Positions 17,045 through 25,423 of a stretch of 64,000 bases of DNA are shown here, one piece after another. This stretch comes from DASQZJ01 sp035638775 (lineage in GTDB: Bacteria > Pseudomonadota > Gammaproteobacteria > UBA5335 > SLRW01), in NCBI GenBank assembly GCA_035638775.1, contig DASQZJ010000061.1, positions 1 through 64,000 on the forward strand, given 5' to 3'. Under the pieces are notes generated by a model. The model saw only the letters and a list, made by a program, of their open reading frames with translations. It was not told the DNA's origin and did not search any database. The stretch's first letter is position 1. Each line of letters opens with the position of its first letter. The position numbers and the translations under genes were made by a program.

Positions 17045-18271
17045 TCACCCGACCTGGCGGCCGCAATCGAACTCCAGCACCGCCGCACCCGCCAGCGTCT
17101 CGCTCATGACGGCCTCGTATTCCGGCAGGATGCGGTCCTCGATGCCCGACAGGCGGCCATGCCGGGAGACGGTCTTCGGGTTCCGGCTCAGCAGCGAGCA
17201 GCAGTCCTTGTAGGGTTCGATGGAAGCCTCGTAGGTCCCGATGCGCCGCGCCAGATCGATGATCTCGTGCTTGTCGTAGGTCAGCAGCGGCCTCAGGATC
17301 GGCATCTCCACCGAGCGCGTGATGGAGACGATGTTCTCCATGGTCTGGGAGGCAACCTGGCCGAGACTGTCGCCGGTAACCAGCACCTGGGCCCCCAGCT
17401 GCTGCGCAAGGCGCTGGGCAGTGGCCGCCATGAAGCGCCGGAACACGATCAGCTCGTAGCGGGTCTGCGCGGTGAGCGTGGCCAGCTCGAACGGCTGGTA
17501 GGGCACCACGTACAGGCGCGAGCGCCGGGTGACCCGGCTGAGGTGGGCGACCATGCGCGCGATCTTGCCGCTGCCGGCATCGCGCTGCTGGGTCATGGTG
17601 GCGCTGAAGTGGATGAAGTCCACCGAGCAGCCGCGCTTGGCCATGAGCCAGGCGGCCACCGGCGAGTCGATGCCGCCGGAGAGCAGGGTCAGCGCGTGCC
17701 CCGTGCTGCCGACCGGCAAGCCCCCCATGCCCGGGACGCGGTTGCCGTAGACGTACACGCTGTCCGAGTAGATGTCCACGTGGAACACCTGGTCCGGCCG
17801 CTCGAGGTCCACCGCCTCCCAGGGGGTCTGCTGCAGCACGGCGGCGCCGAAGCGCTTCTGGAGCTCGGTCGACGATACCGGGAAGCGCTTGTCGGCGCGC
17901 TTGACCCGCATGCGGAAGCGGGCGCCGGGGCGGAACGTCTCCCGCGCCAGCTCCAGTAGCGGCGCCTCGATCGCGGGCAGCCCGCCCTCGCCGTCCAGCT
18001 CGCGCGCCGGCAGCCAACACGCGGGCGCGGCCCACACCACCCCGGGCGTGGAGCGCAGGGCGTCCAGGGCGGCATCGCAGCGCGAAGCCTGGTTCCCGGG
18101 CACGATCACGAACAGATAGCCGCGCGCCTTGTGCACATGCCAGTGCAGGTCCTCGCTCGCCAGGCGGCGCGCGATGTTGCCCTGCAGGCGCTGCTCGAAG
18201 GAGGCGCGGTTCTTGCCCTTCAGCCCGATTTCGCCGTAGTGGACGATGATGTTGTTCGCCTGGAACGCCAC
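17045..18271 (-). CDS. thiI: tRNA 4-thiouridine synthase ThiI, short form without rhodanese domain
   Basis: 408 residues. The start gives VHYGEIGLKGKNRASFEQRLQ, the N-terminal ferredoxin-like region. A THUMP domain follows (about 60-165), then the PP-loop pyrophosphatase domain with LLSGGIDSPVAAWLMAKRG at about 190-210. The tail region EPYKDCCSLLSRNPKTVSR is typical of ThiI. ThiI adenylates uridine 8 of tRNA and adds sulfur, and can also supply sulfur for thiamine thiazole. E. coli ThiI is about 480 residues with a C-terminal rhodanese domain; here the protein ends before it, as in Bacillus, so sulfur must come by another route. GTG at 18271 is preferred because a TAGAAT box at 18314-18309 would lie inside the longer GTG-18319 form. 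Confidence 0.9.
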   Translation of the reverse strand: MAFQANNIIVHYGEIGLKGKNRASFEQRLQGNIARRLASEDLHWHVHKARGYLFVIVPGNQASRCDAALDALRSTPGVVWAAPACWLPARELDGEGGLPAIEAPLLELARETFRPGARFRMRVKRADKRFPVSSTELQKRFGAAVLQQTPWEAVDLERPDQVFHVDIYSDSVYVYGNRVPGMGGLPVGSTGHALTLLSGGIDSPVAAWLMAKRGCSVDFIHFSATMTQQRDAGSGKIARMVAHLSRVTRRSRLYVVPYQPFELATLTAQTRYELIVFRRFMAATAQRLAQQLGAQVLVTGDSLGQVASQTMENIVSITRSVEMPILRPLLTYDKHEIIDLARRIGTYEASIEPYKDCCSLLSRNPKTVSRHGRLSGIEDRILPEYEAVMSETLAGAAVLEFDCGRQVG

Positions 18272-18308
18272 TCGCCTGCCCTGCCCGACACCGTTTCGCG
18301 AGCCGCGT

Positions 18309-18314
18309 ATTCTA
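18309..18314 (-). promoter_or_regulatory. candidate -10 box for thiI
   Basis: TAGAAT on the minus strand (18314 to 18309) is one base from the sigma-70 -10 consensus and would start transcription about 30 nt before the GTG at 18271. No good -35 is present at the expected spacing (TCGTAC only), so this is a weak call used mainly to judge the thiI start. Confidence 0.35.
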
Positions 18315-18464
18315 CTCACCCGGTCGGATCAGTACGAGCCGGGCGCGAATTCCCACGGGCGCCGCGCGTGTGCGATGCTTGCGCCAGGGGGTGCGCGGCG
18401 TCCGGCGACGCCGAAAGCAGGCCGCGCATGGCAGCCGGAACGGGCCGGCCGGAGGAAGCAGTCC

Positions 18465-19220
18465 GTGGAAGAGCTGAGCGTCGCCACCGCCACCGGCCTG
18501 GAGATGAATCTCGCAATCGCCGGGGTCGGGGGCCGCAGCTACGCATTCATCGTCGACTGGCACATCCGGGTGCTGGTGGCGCTGGCCTGGCTCATCGTGT
18601 TCACCCCGCTGGCCGCGGGCGGCGTCGGCGCGGTGGAGCGGCGGATTGCCGGCTCCAGCCTCGCCGGGCTGCCCGTGTACGCGGGGGTGCTTCCGGCCCT
18701 GCTCATCTACCTGCTCTACCACCCGGTGCTGGAGGTGGCCATGGGCGGTCACACGCCGGGCAAGCGCGTCGCCGGCGTGCGCATCGTCACCGCCGACGGG
18801 CTCACGCCCTCGACCGCGGCCCTGCTGGTGCGCAACGTGTTCCGCCTGATCGACATGTTGCCCGTGTTCTACGCGCTCGGGCTGGTGGTGGCGGCGATCA
18901 CTGAACGCCACGTCCGCATCGGTGACCTGGCTGCCGGGACGCTGCTCGTATACGTCGACGAGGGTGCCGGAGCCGACCTGGACCGCCGCGCGGGCCGCAT
19001 CGGCGCCGCGGGCCTGGAGCCCGCCCAGGAGGAGCTGATCGCCGAGCTGCTGGAGCGCTGGCGGCAGCTCGACGTGCACCGGCGCCGGGAGCTCGGAACC
19101 CGGTTGCTGGCGAGCGTGGCACGGAGCCGGGGACAGCCGGCGCCAGAGGTCGGGCACGACCGGGAGCTGCGCGAGCAGCTGCAGTCCCTGCTCCGGCAAG
19201 GGCGCGACAATGGCCGCTGA
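18465..19220 (+). CDS. RDD family membrane protein
   Basis: A 251-residue inner-membrane protein. The RDD domain covers about 12-165: SYAFIVDWHIRVLVALAW (RDD-type first helix with D and R), a second helix near 58-80, and a third region LIDMLPVFYALGLVVAAITERHVRIGDLAAGTLLVY. HTPGKRVAGVRIV links helices two and three. The soluble C-terminal tail (about 170-251) is charged. The GTG at 18465 has GGAGG about 9 nt upstream. The stop overlaps the SpoIIM-like start by 11 nt. RDD proteins are regular partners of SpoIIM, MoxR and DUF58 genes, as here. Some RDD proteins have been linked to ion exchange, but no function is shown for this one. Confidence 0.85.
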   Translation: MEELSVATATGLEMNLAIAGVGGRSYAFIVDWHIRVLVALAWLIVFTPLAAGGVGAVERRIAGSSLAGLPVYAGVLPALLIYLLYHPVLEVAMGGHTPGKRVAGVRIVTADGLTPSTAALLVRNVFRLIDMLPVFYALGLVVAAITERHVRIGDLAAGTLLVYVDEGAGADLDRRAGRIGAAGLEPAQEELIAELLERWRQLDVHRRRELGTRLLASVARSRGQPAPEVGHDRELREQLQSLLRQGRDNGR

Positions 19221-20214
19221 TCGCGGCCTGCGCCACTGGCTGGACTCGCGTCTGCCGCGCTGGCAGGCGCAGCTGGCCCTGGTGCGCCGTCTGCGCCGGC
19301 GGGGCGATGGCGATCCGGCCGACCTGCGCGCCGCCCTGGACGCCTATCGTTCGGTGGCACGCGACCTGTCGCTCGCGCGGCGCCTGATGCCCGGCAGCGA
19401 GGTCACCCGCGGACTCGAGAGCCTCTACCTGAGCCTGCACGATGCGCTTCACACGCGCCCCGTGAGCGTTCGAGGGCTGCTGGCCGACCTCTACCTGCGG
19501 GAGGTCCCGCGCCTGTTCCGGGCGATGCGGCGCGATCTGGCTCTGGTCGCGCTGCTGCTGGTGGCTTCCGCGCTCACGGGCTGGCTGCTGGTGCACAGCT
19601 TTCCCGACCTCGCCCCGCTGTTCGCCTCGCGCGGCATGATCCGCGACCTGCAGCAGGGACACTTGTGGACCCGTGACATGCTCAACGTGATGCCACCCTC
19701 GCTGCTGTCACTGAACATCATGTCCAACAACATGGTCGTGACCCTGACCTCCTTCGTGCTGGGGGCGCTGTACGGGCTCGGGACGCTCTACATCGTGGGC
19801 ACCAACGGGCTGATGCTGGGGACGGCCCTGGCCCTGACCGCCCGCTACGGCCTCGCGGGCCAGCTGCTCGGGTTCGTACTGGCACACGGGATCGTGGAGC
19901 TGGGCATGATCATCCTGGCCGGCGCGGCGGGCGTACGCGTGGGCAGGGCGCTGGTGCACCCGGGCCAGCTCGCGCGCTCGGAGGCGTTCCGGCACGCCGC
20001 CGAGGACGGCCTCAAGCTCGCCGCGGTGTGGCTGCCGGCGCTCGCCGGCTCGGGCCTGATCGAGGGCTTCGTCTCGCCGAACCCCGGCTACCCGCTGGCG
20101 GCCCGCGCCGTGCTCGGGATGTCCTGGGCGGTAATCGTCTGGACCGCACTGACCGGCGACCTGTGGCGGTTGCCCGGACGCTACACGGCACGCCTGCGCC
20201 GCAGCAGGGCGTAG
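19210..20214 (+). CDS. SpoIIM / DUF95 family integral membrane protein
   Basis: 334 residues with an N-terminal soluble part (about 1-100) rich in Arg and Leu, then about six hydrophobic helices. The family core is clear: MSNNMVVTLTSFVLGALYGLGTLYIVGTNGLMLG (split around 170-205) and LAHGIVELGMIILAGAAGVRVGRALVHPG (about 220-248). SpoIIM in sporulating bacteria works in membrane remodelling and peptidoglycan hydrolysis; non-sporulating bacteria carry homologues beside MoxR, DUF58, DUF4129 and RDD genes. It is translationally coupled to the RDD gene by an 11-nt overlap. Its last 34 bp overlap the 3' end of the convergent DUF58 gene, so the two transcripts are antisense there. Confidence 0.87.
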   Translation: MAADRGLRHWLDSRLPRWQAQLALVRRLRRRGDGDPADLRAALDAYRSVARDLSLARRLMPGSEVTRGLESLYLSLHDALHTRPVSVRGLLADLYLREVPRLFRAMRRDLALVALLLVASALTGWLLVHSFPDLAPLFASRGMIRDLQQGHLWTRDMLNVMPPSLLSLNIMSNNMVVTLTSFVLGALYGLGTLYIVGTNGLMLGTALALTARYGLAGQLLGFVLAHGIVELGMIILAGAAGVRVGRALVHPGQLARSEAFRHAAEDGLKLAAVWLPALAGSGLIEGFVSPNPGYPLAARAVLGMSWAVIVWTALTGDLWRLPGRYTARLRRSRA

Positions 20215-21473
20215 CGCCGCATCAGCGCTGCCTCCAGCGACGCGGGCGGCGCGCGCACCACCTGCGCCCCGAGTCGCGCCAGCGCCAGCTGGTTGTCACG
20301 CTCGGTCTCCTCCAGGCCGAGCGCGGCCAGCGACGCGTACGGATCCATGCGCGACTCCGCGGGTCGGCGCCGCAACCGGTCCAGCTCCGGATCGCGCAGG
20401 GCACCCACCAGCGTCAGATGCTGCCGCCCGAGCAGGCGCACCGCCCGCCCGATCTGACCGCCCGCGTCGGCCTCGTCGAGATCCGTAAGCAGCAGCACCA
20501 GGCTGCGCCGGGGAGTGACCCGCGCGACCTGCACCGCCGCGGGAAGGGGATTGCCGTCCTCGGACCGGGAGTCGAGCGTCTGCAGAATCCGGTGCATGCG
20601 GGCGAGGGCGGCGGTGCCGGCCCGGGGCGGCAGCACTGCCAGCGGCTGCGCCGCGAAGACCACCAGGCCGATCTCGTCACCGCCCCGCGCCGCCAGCTCG
20701 GCGAGGCGCGCGGCGGCGTTCACGTAGTGCCCCAGCCGGCTCAGGCGCCCGGACTGCAGCGAGCTGGTGCGTCCGGCATCCAGCAGGATCATCGCCGACA
20801 GCCGGGCGTCGTCCTCGTACTCCCGCACCACGGTGCGTCCGCGCCTGGCGCTGACTTTCCAGTCGATGCGGCGCACCGGATCTCCGGCCCGGTAGTCGCG
20901 CAGTCCGCGCAGCTCCAGGCCTTCGCCGGACCGGCCACCCGCCTGGCGGCCACCCGCGCGGGCCCCGCGGGCCACGCGCGTGGCCAGCCGGCCGGGCATC
21001 ACCCGCAGCACCTCGCGCACATCCAGGCGCCGCGGCCACCAGGCCAGGCCAAGGGGTCCCAGTACGCGGGCCGGCACCGGGGGCCAGCGATGCGCCCCCA
21101 GACGCGCCGGCGAGAGGCGCAGCCTCAGCGCGGCCGGCGCGTCGCGGCGGCAGACCAGCATCGCGGGAGGCACCTGCTCGGGCGCCAGGGCCGGCAGATC
21201 CGGTGCGACTTCCACGCGCAGCGGCCGCGGCGCAGCGGTGCCGAGCTCCAGGGTCACGGAGAAGGTCTCGCCCAACCGGGCCGCGCGGCCCGGGGACACG
21301 CTGGCGGTGACGCCGGTGCGCGCCGTCAGCACCGCCTCCAGGACCAGCGCCCCGGCCAGCAGCACCGCCGGATAGCGCCAGACCCCGTCCCAGGGCGTGC
21401 CCAGCCACTGCCCGGCGATCCCGGCGAGGACGACCAGCGCCGCCAGCAGCAGGGTCCGGCGGCTCAGGTTCAA
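20181..21473 (-). CDS. DUF58 domain protein (vWA-like, MoxR partner)
   Basis: 430 residues. Two adjacent hydrophobic helices lie at about 7-24 and 31-50. A beta-rich middle region follows, then the DUF58 core FELRGLRDYRAGDPVRRIDW-type segment (seen here as ELRGLRDYRAGDPVRRIDWK, about 188-207) with TVVREYEDDARLSAMILLDAGRTSS behind it. The latter resembles a von Willebrand A fold but the DxSxS metal site reads DAGRT, so the metal site is at least incomplete. DUF58 proteins are thought to be clients or adaptors of MoxR AAA+ chaperones. Its ATG overlaps the moxR stop (ATGA, 21470-21473), and its 3' end overlaps the convergent SpoIIM-like gene by 34 bp. Confidence 0.87.
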   Translation of the reverse strand: MNLSRRTLLLAALVVLAGIAGQWLGTPWDGVWRYPAVLLAGALVLEAVLTARTGVTASVSPGRAARLGETFSVTLELGTAAPRPLRVEVAPDLPALAPEQVPPAMLVCRRDAPAALRLRLSPARLGAHRWPPVPARVLGPLGLAWWPRRLDVREVLRVMPGRLATRVARGARAGGRQAGGRSGEGLELRGLRDYRAGDPVRRIDWKVSARRGRTVVREYEDDARLSAMILLDAGRTSSLQSGRLSRLGHYVNAAARLAELAARGGDEIGLVVFAAQPLAVLPPRAGTAALARMHRILQTLDSRSEDGNPLPAAVQVARVTPRRSLVLLLTDLDEADAGGQIGRAVRLLGRQHLTLVGALRDPELDRLRRRPAESRMDPYASLAALGLEETERDNQLALARLGAQVVRAPPASLEAALMRRYALLRRRRAV

Positions 21474-22417
21474 CGGGGAACCTGCACCGAAGCAAGCAGG
21501 TCGTCGACCGCTCCGGCCTGGGTGACCCCTTCCAGCTCGGCGTCGGTGGTCAGCCCCAGGCGATGCGCCATCACCGGTCGGGCGATCGCCTTGACATGGT
21601 CGGGCGTGACGTATTCGGCGGCCTCGATGGCGGCGCGTACCCGGGCGCAGCGGAGCAGGGCCAGGGCACCACGGGTCGACAGGCCCAGGCTGATCCGTTC
21701 GCGCTCGCGGCTGGCCCGTGCCAGGTCCAGCACGTACTGTCGCAGCGGAGCGGACACGCGCACCTGCGCCGCGGCCTGCCGGGCTTCGGCCAGGAGTCCC
21801 GGCGGCAGGGGCTCGAGCGTTCCGGGGTCCGGGCGCGCCCCGCCGGGCTCGCCATAGGCCTCGAGCACCGCCATCTCGCTGTCACGGTCGGGGTGGACCA
21901 TGTCGATGCGCAGCAGGAAGCGATCGAGCTGGGACTCGGGGAGCGGGAAGGTCCCCTCGAACTCGTGCGGGTTCTGGGTCGCGATCACCAGGAACTCGTC
22001 CGGCAACGCGTAGCTCTCGCGGTCGATGGTGACCCGGCCCTCTTCCATCGCTTCGAGCAGGGCGGACTGGGTCCTGGGCCCCGTGCGATTGATCTCGTCC
22101 ACCAGCACGACTTGCGCGAACAGCGGTCCGGGCAGGAACTCGAAGCCCGGATCAGCGCCGCGGTACATATGCACCCCGAGGATGTCCGCCGGCATCAGGT
22201 CCGGCGTGCACTGTATCCGGCGCACGCGGCCGCCGAGCCGGGCAGCGAGGCAGCGGGCCAGCAGCGTCTTGCCGACCCCCGGCACGCCCTGGACCAGGAC
22301 GTGGCCCCGCACGATCAGCGCCACGGCCAGGGCATCGCAAACGCTGTCGGCGCCGAAAACGAGCCGTCCGACTTGCCGGGCCAGGGCATCGCGGAATTCG
22401 GTGGCGGCGTTGCTCAT
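21470..22417 (-). CDS. MoxR-family AAA+ ATPase
   Basis: 315 residues of the MoxR/RavA-type AAA+ family. Walker A is GVPGVGKT at 44-51, Walker B VVLVDEIN at 103-110, followed by the ESALLEAMEEG-like helix (QSALLEAMEEGRVTID) and sensor-1 region FLVIATQNPHEFEGTFPLPESQLDRFLLRI (in two blocks, about 140-170), which is a hallmark of MoxR proteins. The lid domain completes the C terminus. MoxR proteins act as chaperone-like ATPases that mature or insert metal cofactors, working with vWA/DUF58 partners. The start ATG (22417) overlaps the DUF4350 stop and the stop overlaps the DUF58 start, both as ATGA, so this operon is tightly coupled. Confidence 0.93.
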   Translation of the reverse strand: MSNAATEFRDALARQVGRLVFGADSVCDALAVALIVRGHVLVQGVPGVGKTLLARCLAARLGGRVRRIQCTPDLMPADILGVHMYRGADPGFEFLPGPLFAQVVLVDEINRTGPRTQSALLEAMEEGRVTIDRESYALPDEFLVIATQNPHEFEGTFPLPESQLDRFLLRIDMVHPDRDSEMAVLEAYGEPGGARPDPGTLEPLPPGLLAEARQAAAQVRVSAPLRQYVLDLARASRERERISLGLSTRGALALLRCARVRAAIEAAEYVTPDHVKAIARPVMAHRLGLTTDAELEGVTQAGAVDDLLASVQVPR

Positions 22418-23625
22418 GTCAGCTCCCGGTCGATTCTCAGGCAGAGATTGTGCACCCGCACCAGGTCGATGCGCGCGCCCCGCAGCGCCGCTCGTTCGAG
22501 CCCGTGCAGCGCGCGCACGTCGGACGCGGACACGCCCGGCGAACCGGCCAGGCGCCGCCACAGCCGGTCGCCGTCCAGCGGTCCGCCGAGGCGCGCCTCG
22601 AGCGCTCGGCGGAGCTGCCGGATGCGCTCGAGCGCGGCGGCCCCCGGCCGCAGCGTCCGGGCATACAGACCGCCGGCCGCCAGCGCAAGGTCGGCCGGGC
22701 CGGCCTCCCGCCGCTCCTCCAGGGGGGGACCGATGCGGCCGCTGCGGCCGACCACGTACAGCAGCCAGAACCCGATCATGAAGCCGAGTGTCCAGTGGAC
22801 CCGCGGGTCACTGTAGAAGTGCTCGGGATCGTACACGCGCGTCAGTCCCTGGTGCATGTCGTCCAGGACCACGACGCCGCGGGGGCCGAGCGAAAGCCGG
22901 ACGAGATTCGCGGCCAGGCGGGCGTTGTCGTCACGGCCCAGCGCCGCGTTGCTGAGCAGGCCGGCCGCCGTGGAAAGCCATACCCGTCCGTTGCCGGCCC
23001 GCATCTCCCAGAGACCGCCCCGCCCGCCACGACCCGCCAGCAGGTGCAGCGCGGCACGCCCGCGCGGGACCTCGAGCACCCAGCGGGCCGGCAGGGCCGC
23101 GTTGCCGGGCGTCACCCGGTGCACGCCGCGCAGCACCGGGTGGCTGCCGCGCGCATGCCAGGCGGTGGCCGACTCCGCGTTTGCCGCCTCCGGCCCGCGG
23201 ACCAGCCCGGCGCCGGTGAGCCGGTGGACGAAGCGGCGCGTCGACGCATCCGGTCGTCCGCGGGCCCAGCCCGGCGCGTCGTCCAGCGCCGCCAGCACAA
23301 GCACGTCGTTGCCGCGATGCACCCAGTGGGCCAGCCGGGCCTCGGCAGCAGGGTCGGCCGGCCACAATGCGGGCAGCGTGACCACCAGCAGGTTGCCGCG
23401 GGGCGGCAGGTGCATGTGCGAGAGCCGGCGATAATGACGCCGCAGGCTGCGCGCCGGAACGCCCGTATCGCGCAGCCAGGTGTAGAACGCCTCCAGGCCG
23501 GAGGGGCCCGGGGCGATGCTGACCGGACGCGACGCGGGCGGCTGCCCGTGGCGCGGCCAGAACAGCGCGGCGCAGAATGCCAGGGCCGCGACGGCGACCG
23601 CGATGGTCGTGGCTCGCTCGCTCAC
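22414..23625 (-). CDS. DUF4350 domain membrane protein
   Basis: 403 residues. One N-terminal membrane helix (about 7-23) precedes a periplasmic domain starting PSGLEAFYTWLRDTGVPARSL, the characteristic DUF4350 segment, which resembles the GATase-like folds of ABC transporter auxiliary proteins (LLVVTLPAL, then HWVHRGNDVLVLAALDD). A second membrane helix lies near HWTLGFMIGFWLLYVVGR (about 280-297), followed by a cytoplasmic tail rich in Arg and Leu. It overlaps the moxR start and the DUF4129 stop by 4 nt on each side. Function is unknown; the tight coupling suggests a membrane complex with DUF4129 and DUF58. Confidence 0.8.
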   Translation of the reverse strand: MSERATTIAVAVAALAFCAALFWPRHGQPPASRPVSIAPGPSGLEAFYTWLRDTGVPARSLRRHYRRLSHMHLPPRGNLLVVTLPALWPADPAAEARLAHWVHRGNDVLVLAALDDAPGWARGRPDASTRRFVHRLTGAGLVRGPEAANAESATAWHARGSHPVLRGVHRVTPGNAALPARWVLEVPRGRAALHLLAGRGGRGGLWEMRAGNGRVWLSTAAGLLSNAALGRDDNARLAANLVRLSLGPRGVVVLDDMHQGLTRVYDPEHFYSDPRVHWTLGFMIGFWLLYVVGRSGRIGPPLEERREAGPADLALAAGGLYARTLRPGAAALERIRQLRRALEARLGGPLDGDRLWRRLAGSPGVSASDVRALHGLERAALRGARIDLVRVHNLCLRIDRELT

Positions 23626-24509
23626 GCCCGCGCCTCTCCGAGCGACCGGGCGAGCGCGTGCAGCCGCTCACGTTCGTCGGCGGAGAGCCGAACGCCGCCG
23701 AAGGAGACCGCGTCCACGTGCCGCGCGAGGCGCTCGAAACCCGGTGCGATCTGCGGTGCCCGGCTCCGCATCGCGGCCGCCACCTCGCGGTTGCTGAGCG
23801 CATCCGGCGGCGGGATCAGCCCAGACTGCGCCAGGCGTGCCAGCGCATCACGCAGCCAGCCGCCAGGCGCGTCGCCCCCGTCCGGCTCCCGGGCCCGCCA
23901 CGGGCCTGCGGGGCCCGTGGCGGCCGGGGCTCTCGCGTGAGCCCGCGGCCGGAGCCCCGGCCCCCGCAGCAGGCGCCACAGCAGCCAGGCACCCCCGGCA
24001 AGCAGCACCGCCGCACCCACCTCGAGCAGCACCGTGACCACCCGCACCGGGACGTGCAGCGACCCGCCGGCACGACGCAGCCAGCGCAGACCGTGCCGCC
24101 ACGGGATCCAGTCGAGGCGACGCGCCAGCCAGCGCCGCAGGTGCACGAGCCATTCCGGCGGCCCCGGCGGGCGCGGGGCACGCAGCCGCGCCAGGATGGG
24201 TCCGAGTGCGGCGGGGTCCGGCGCCGCGCCGCGGGTCTCCGGCCGGTAGTCCCGGGCATACGCCACGAGGTCGCGCAACAGCCCGACCGGGTAGGGACCC
24301 CGGCGCGCCACCGTCACCAGTCCGGCGAGCGGACTGCGGGCGACGGCACCGGCGAGGCCCGGGCAGGCCACCCGGGGCCGCCCGGGCGCGGCGCGGGAGA
24401 GGCAGCGTCCGGCGATAACCGCGGGCCCGGGGCGCGCGCCGGCGAACGCCAGCGACGCCGGCAGCAGCATCAGCAGCAGGATGAGCGTCCGCTCAGGCCG
24501 TCGCGGCAT
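23622..24509 (-). CDS. DUF4129 domain membrane protein
   Basis: 295 residues from the ATG at 24509 (MPRRPERTLILLLMLLPASLAFA, a likely signal peptide). A membrane helix lies at about 157-178 (VLLEVGAAVLLAGGAWLLWRLL). The cytoplasmic C-terminal domain has DALSNREVAAAMRSRAPQIAPGFERLARHVDAVSFGGV (in blocks, about 235-275), the typical DUF4129 pattern. It is often found with transglutaminase, MoxR and DUF58 genes. The start overlaps the end of the upstream membrane-protein gene by 17 nt, and the stop overlaps the DUF4350 start by 4 nt. No enzymatic motif is visible. Confidence 0.78.
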   Translation of the reverse strand: MPRRPERTLILLLMLLPASLAFAGARPGPAVIAGRCLSRAAPGRPRVACPGLAGAVARSPLAGLVTVARRGPYPVGLLRDLVAYARDYRPETRGAAPDPAALGPILARLRAPRPPGPPEWLVHLRRWLARRLDWIPWRHGLRWLRRAGGSLHVPVRVVTVLLEVGAAVLLAGGAWLLWRLLRGPGLRPRAHARAPAATGPAGPWRAREPDGGDAPGGWLRDALARLAQSGLIPPPDALSNREVAAAMRSRAPQIAPGFERLARHVDAVSFGGVRLSADERERLHALARSLGEARA

Positions 24510-25278
24510 CCCCGATCCTGGCCTCCAGGTCACCGCCCTGCTTGCGCACCTTGAGATCCTCGTACTGGGCAAGTCCGAGCGCCACCGACAGCGGCAGCAG
24601 CAACGCGTTCAGGATCGCCCCGATCAGGACCCGGCTCTCCGGATGGCCGCGCATCCCGAGAAACACGTCGGCGAGGCTTTCCGCCAGGCCGGCCGCGAAC
24701 CCGATGGCGATGACGATCAGCAGCGCCACGGTGAGCACCGCCGCGGTGCGGAACCAGTTGCCCCTGACGATCCGGTAGCTGTGGTTCATCCCGCCGACGG
24801 CACGCTGGCGGTCGATCAGGATGGAGTACGAATAGAAGGCCAGCGACACGCTCAGGAAGATTCCCGGGATCACCAGAAGCACGAAACCGATGCCGCAGAC
24901 GAGACCCACCAGGATCGAGGCGATGACCATCCAGGCGAGCGCCCGGAAACCGCCGCCGATCTCCTCCCCGAGCCGGACCGGCGTGTCGGTTCCGACGTGG
25001 TACATGCGCAGGATGATCGCGCCGTAGAGCATCAGCCACGAGAGCCACGCCACCAGCCACAGCAGGCCGAAGCCGGCCGGCAGGGAGCGCAGCATCTCCG
25101 GGTTGGCGCGCAGCCCCTGCCCGCCGGTCCAGAGATAGAGCCAGTAGTCGGGAGCGCCGTTGATCAGGGCGGCGATCAGCGCCAGCAGGAACACACTGCG
25201 GATGGACTTGAAGTACAGGCGGAAGCCGCTGTCGAGGACCTGTCCGATCCCCCGCGGCTCGTCGGGCAGGATTGCCAT
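24493..25278 (-). CDS. polytopic membrane protein of unknown function heading the MoxR operon
   Basis: 261 residues with about six hydrophobic helices (near 28-45, 68-88, 109-140, 145-160, 183-205, 222-240). It begins with a short amphipathic stretch, PDEPRGIGQVLDSGFRLYFKSIRSVFLLALIAAL, resembling the glycerophosphodiester phosphodiesterase membrane domain / YciC-like families of proteins that start with a conserved G-[IV]-[GS]-x-[VI]-x-[DE]-x-[GA] segment. It lies at the 5' end of the five-gene minus-strand operon and overlaps DUF4129 by 17 nt. I cannot assign a function; a scaffold for the downstream membrane components is one possibility. Confidence 0.7.
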   Translation of the reverse strand: MAILPDEPRGIGQVLDSGFRLYFKSIRSVFLLALIAALINGAPDYWLYLWTGGQGLRANPEMLRSLPAGFGLLWLVAWLSWLMLYGAIILRMYHVGTDTPVRLGEEIGGGFRALAWMVIASILVGLVCGIGFVLLVIPGIFLSVSLAFYSYSILIDRQRAVGGMNHSYRIVRGNWFRTAAVLTVALLIVIAIGFAAGLAESLADVFLGMRGHPESRVLIGAILNALLLPLSVALGLAQYEDLKVRKQGGDLEARIGDAATA

Positions 25279-25341
25279 TGTTGTTCTCCCCTTTTTGCCA
25301 GATCATCTTCCCTGAATGCCCCGCCCGGAGTGTGCCCAACC

Positions 25342-25387
25342 GCCACCGCGGTGGCAAGCCTGCGACCGCGACATAAGTCCCGGTCGC
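25342..25387. other. two stem-loops between doc and the MoxR-operon membrane gene
   Basis: GCCACCGCGGTGGC (25342-25355) is a perfect 14-bp palindrome, and GCGACCG (25362-25368) with CGGTCGC (25381-25387) forms a second 7-bp stem with a 12-nt loop. They fill the 145-bp gap between the doc stop and the next minus-strand start. No T tract follows, so a terminator role is possible but not clear; an operator for the MoxR operon is the other reading. Confidence 0.3.
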
Positions 25388-25423
25388 ATCTGGGAAATGA
25401 TACCGCCTGGCAGGTCGCCCGGA

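Noticed and set aside
18272..18319. N-terminal extension of ThiI from GTG 18319
   Set aside because: The 16 extra residues are not conserved-looking and a TAGAAT -10 candidate overlaps them, so GTG 18271 is preferred.
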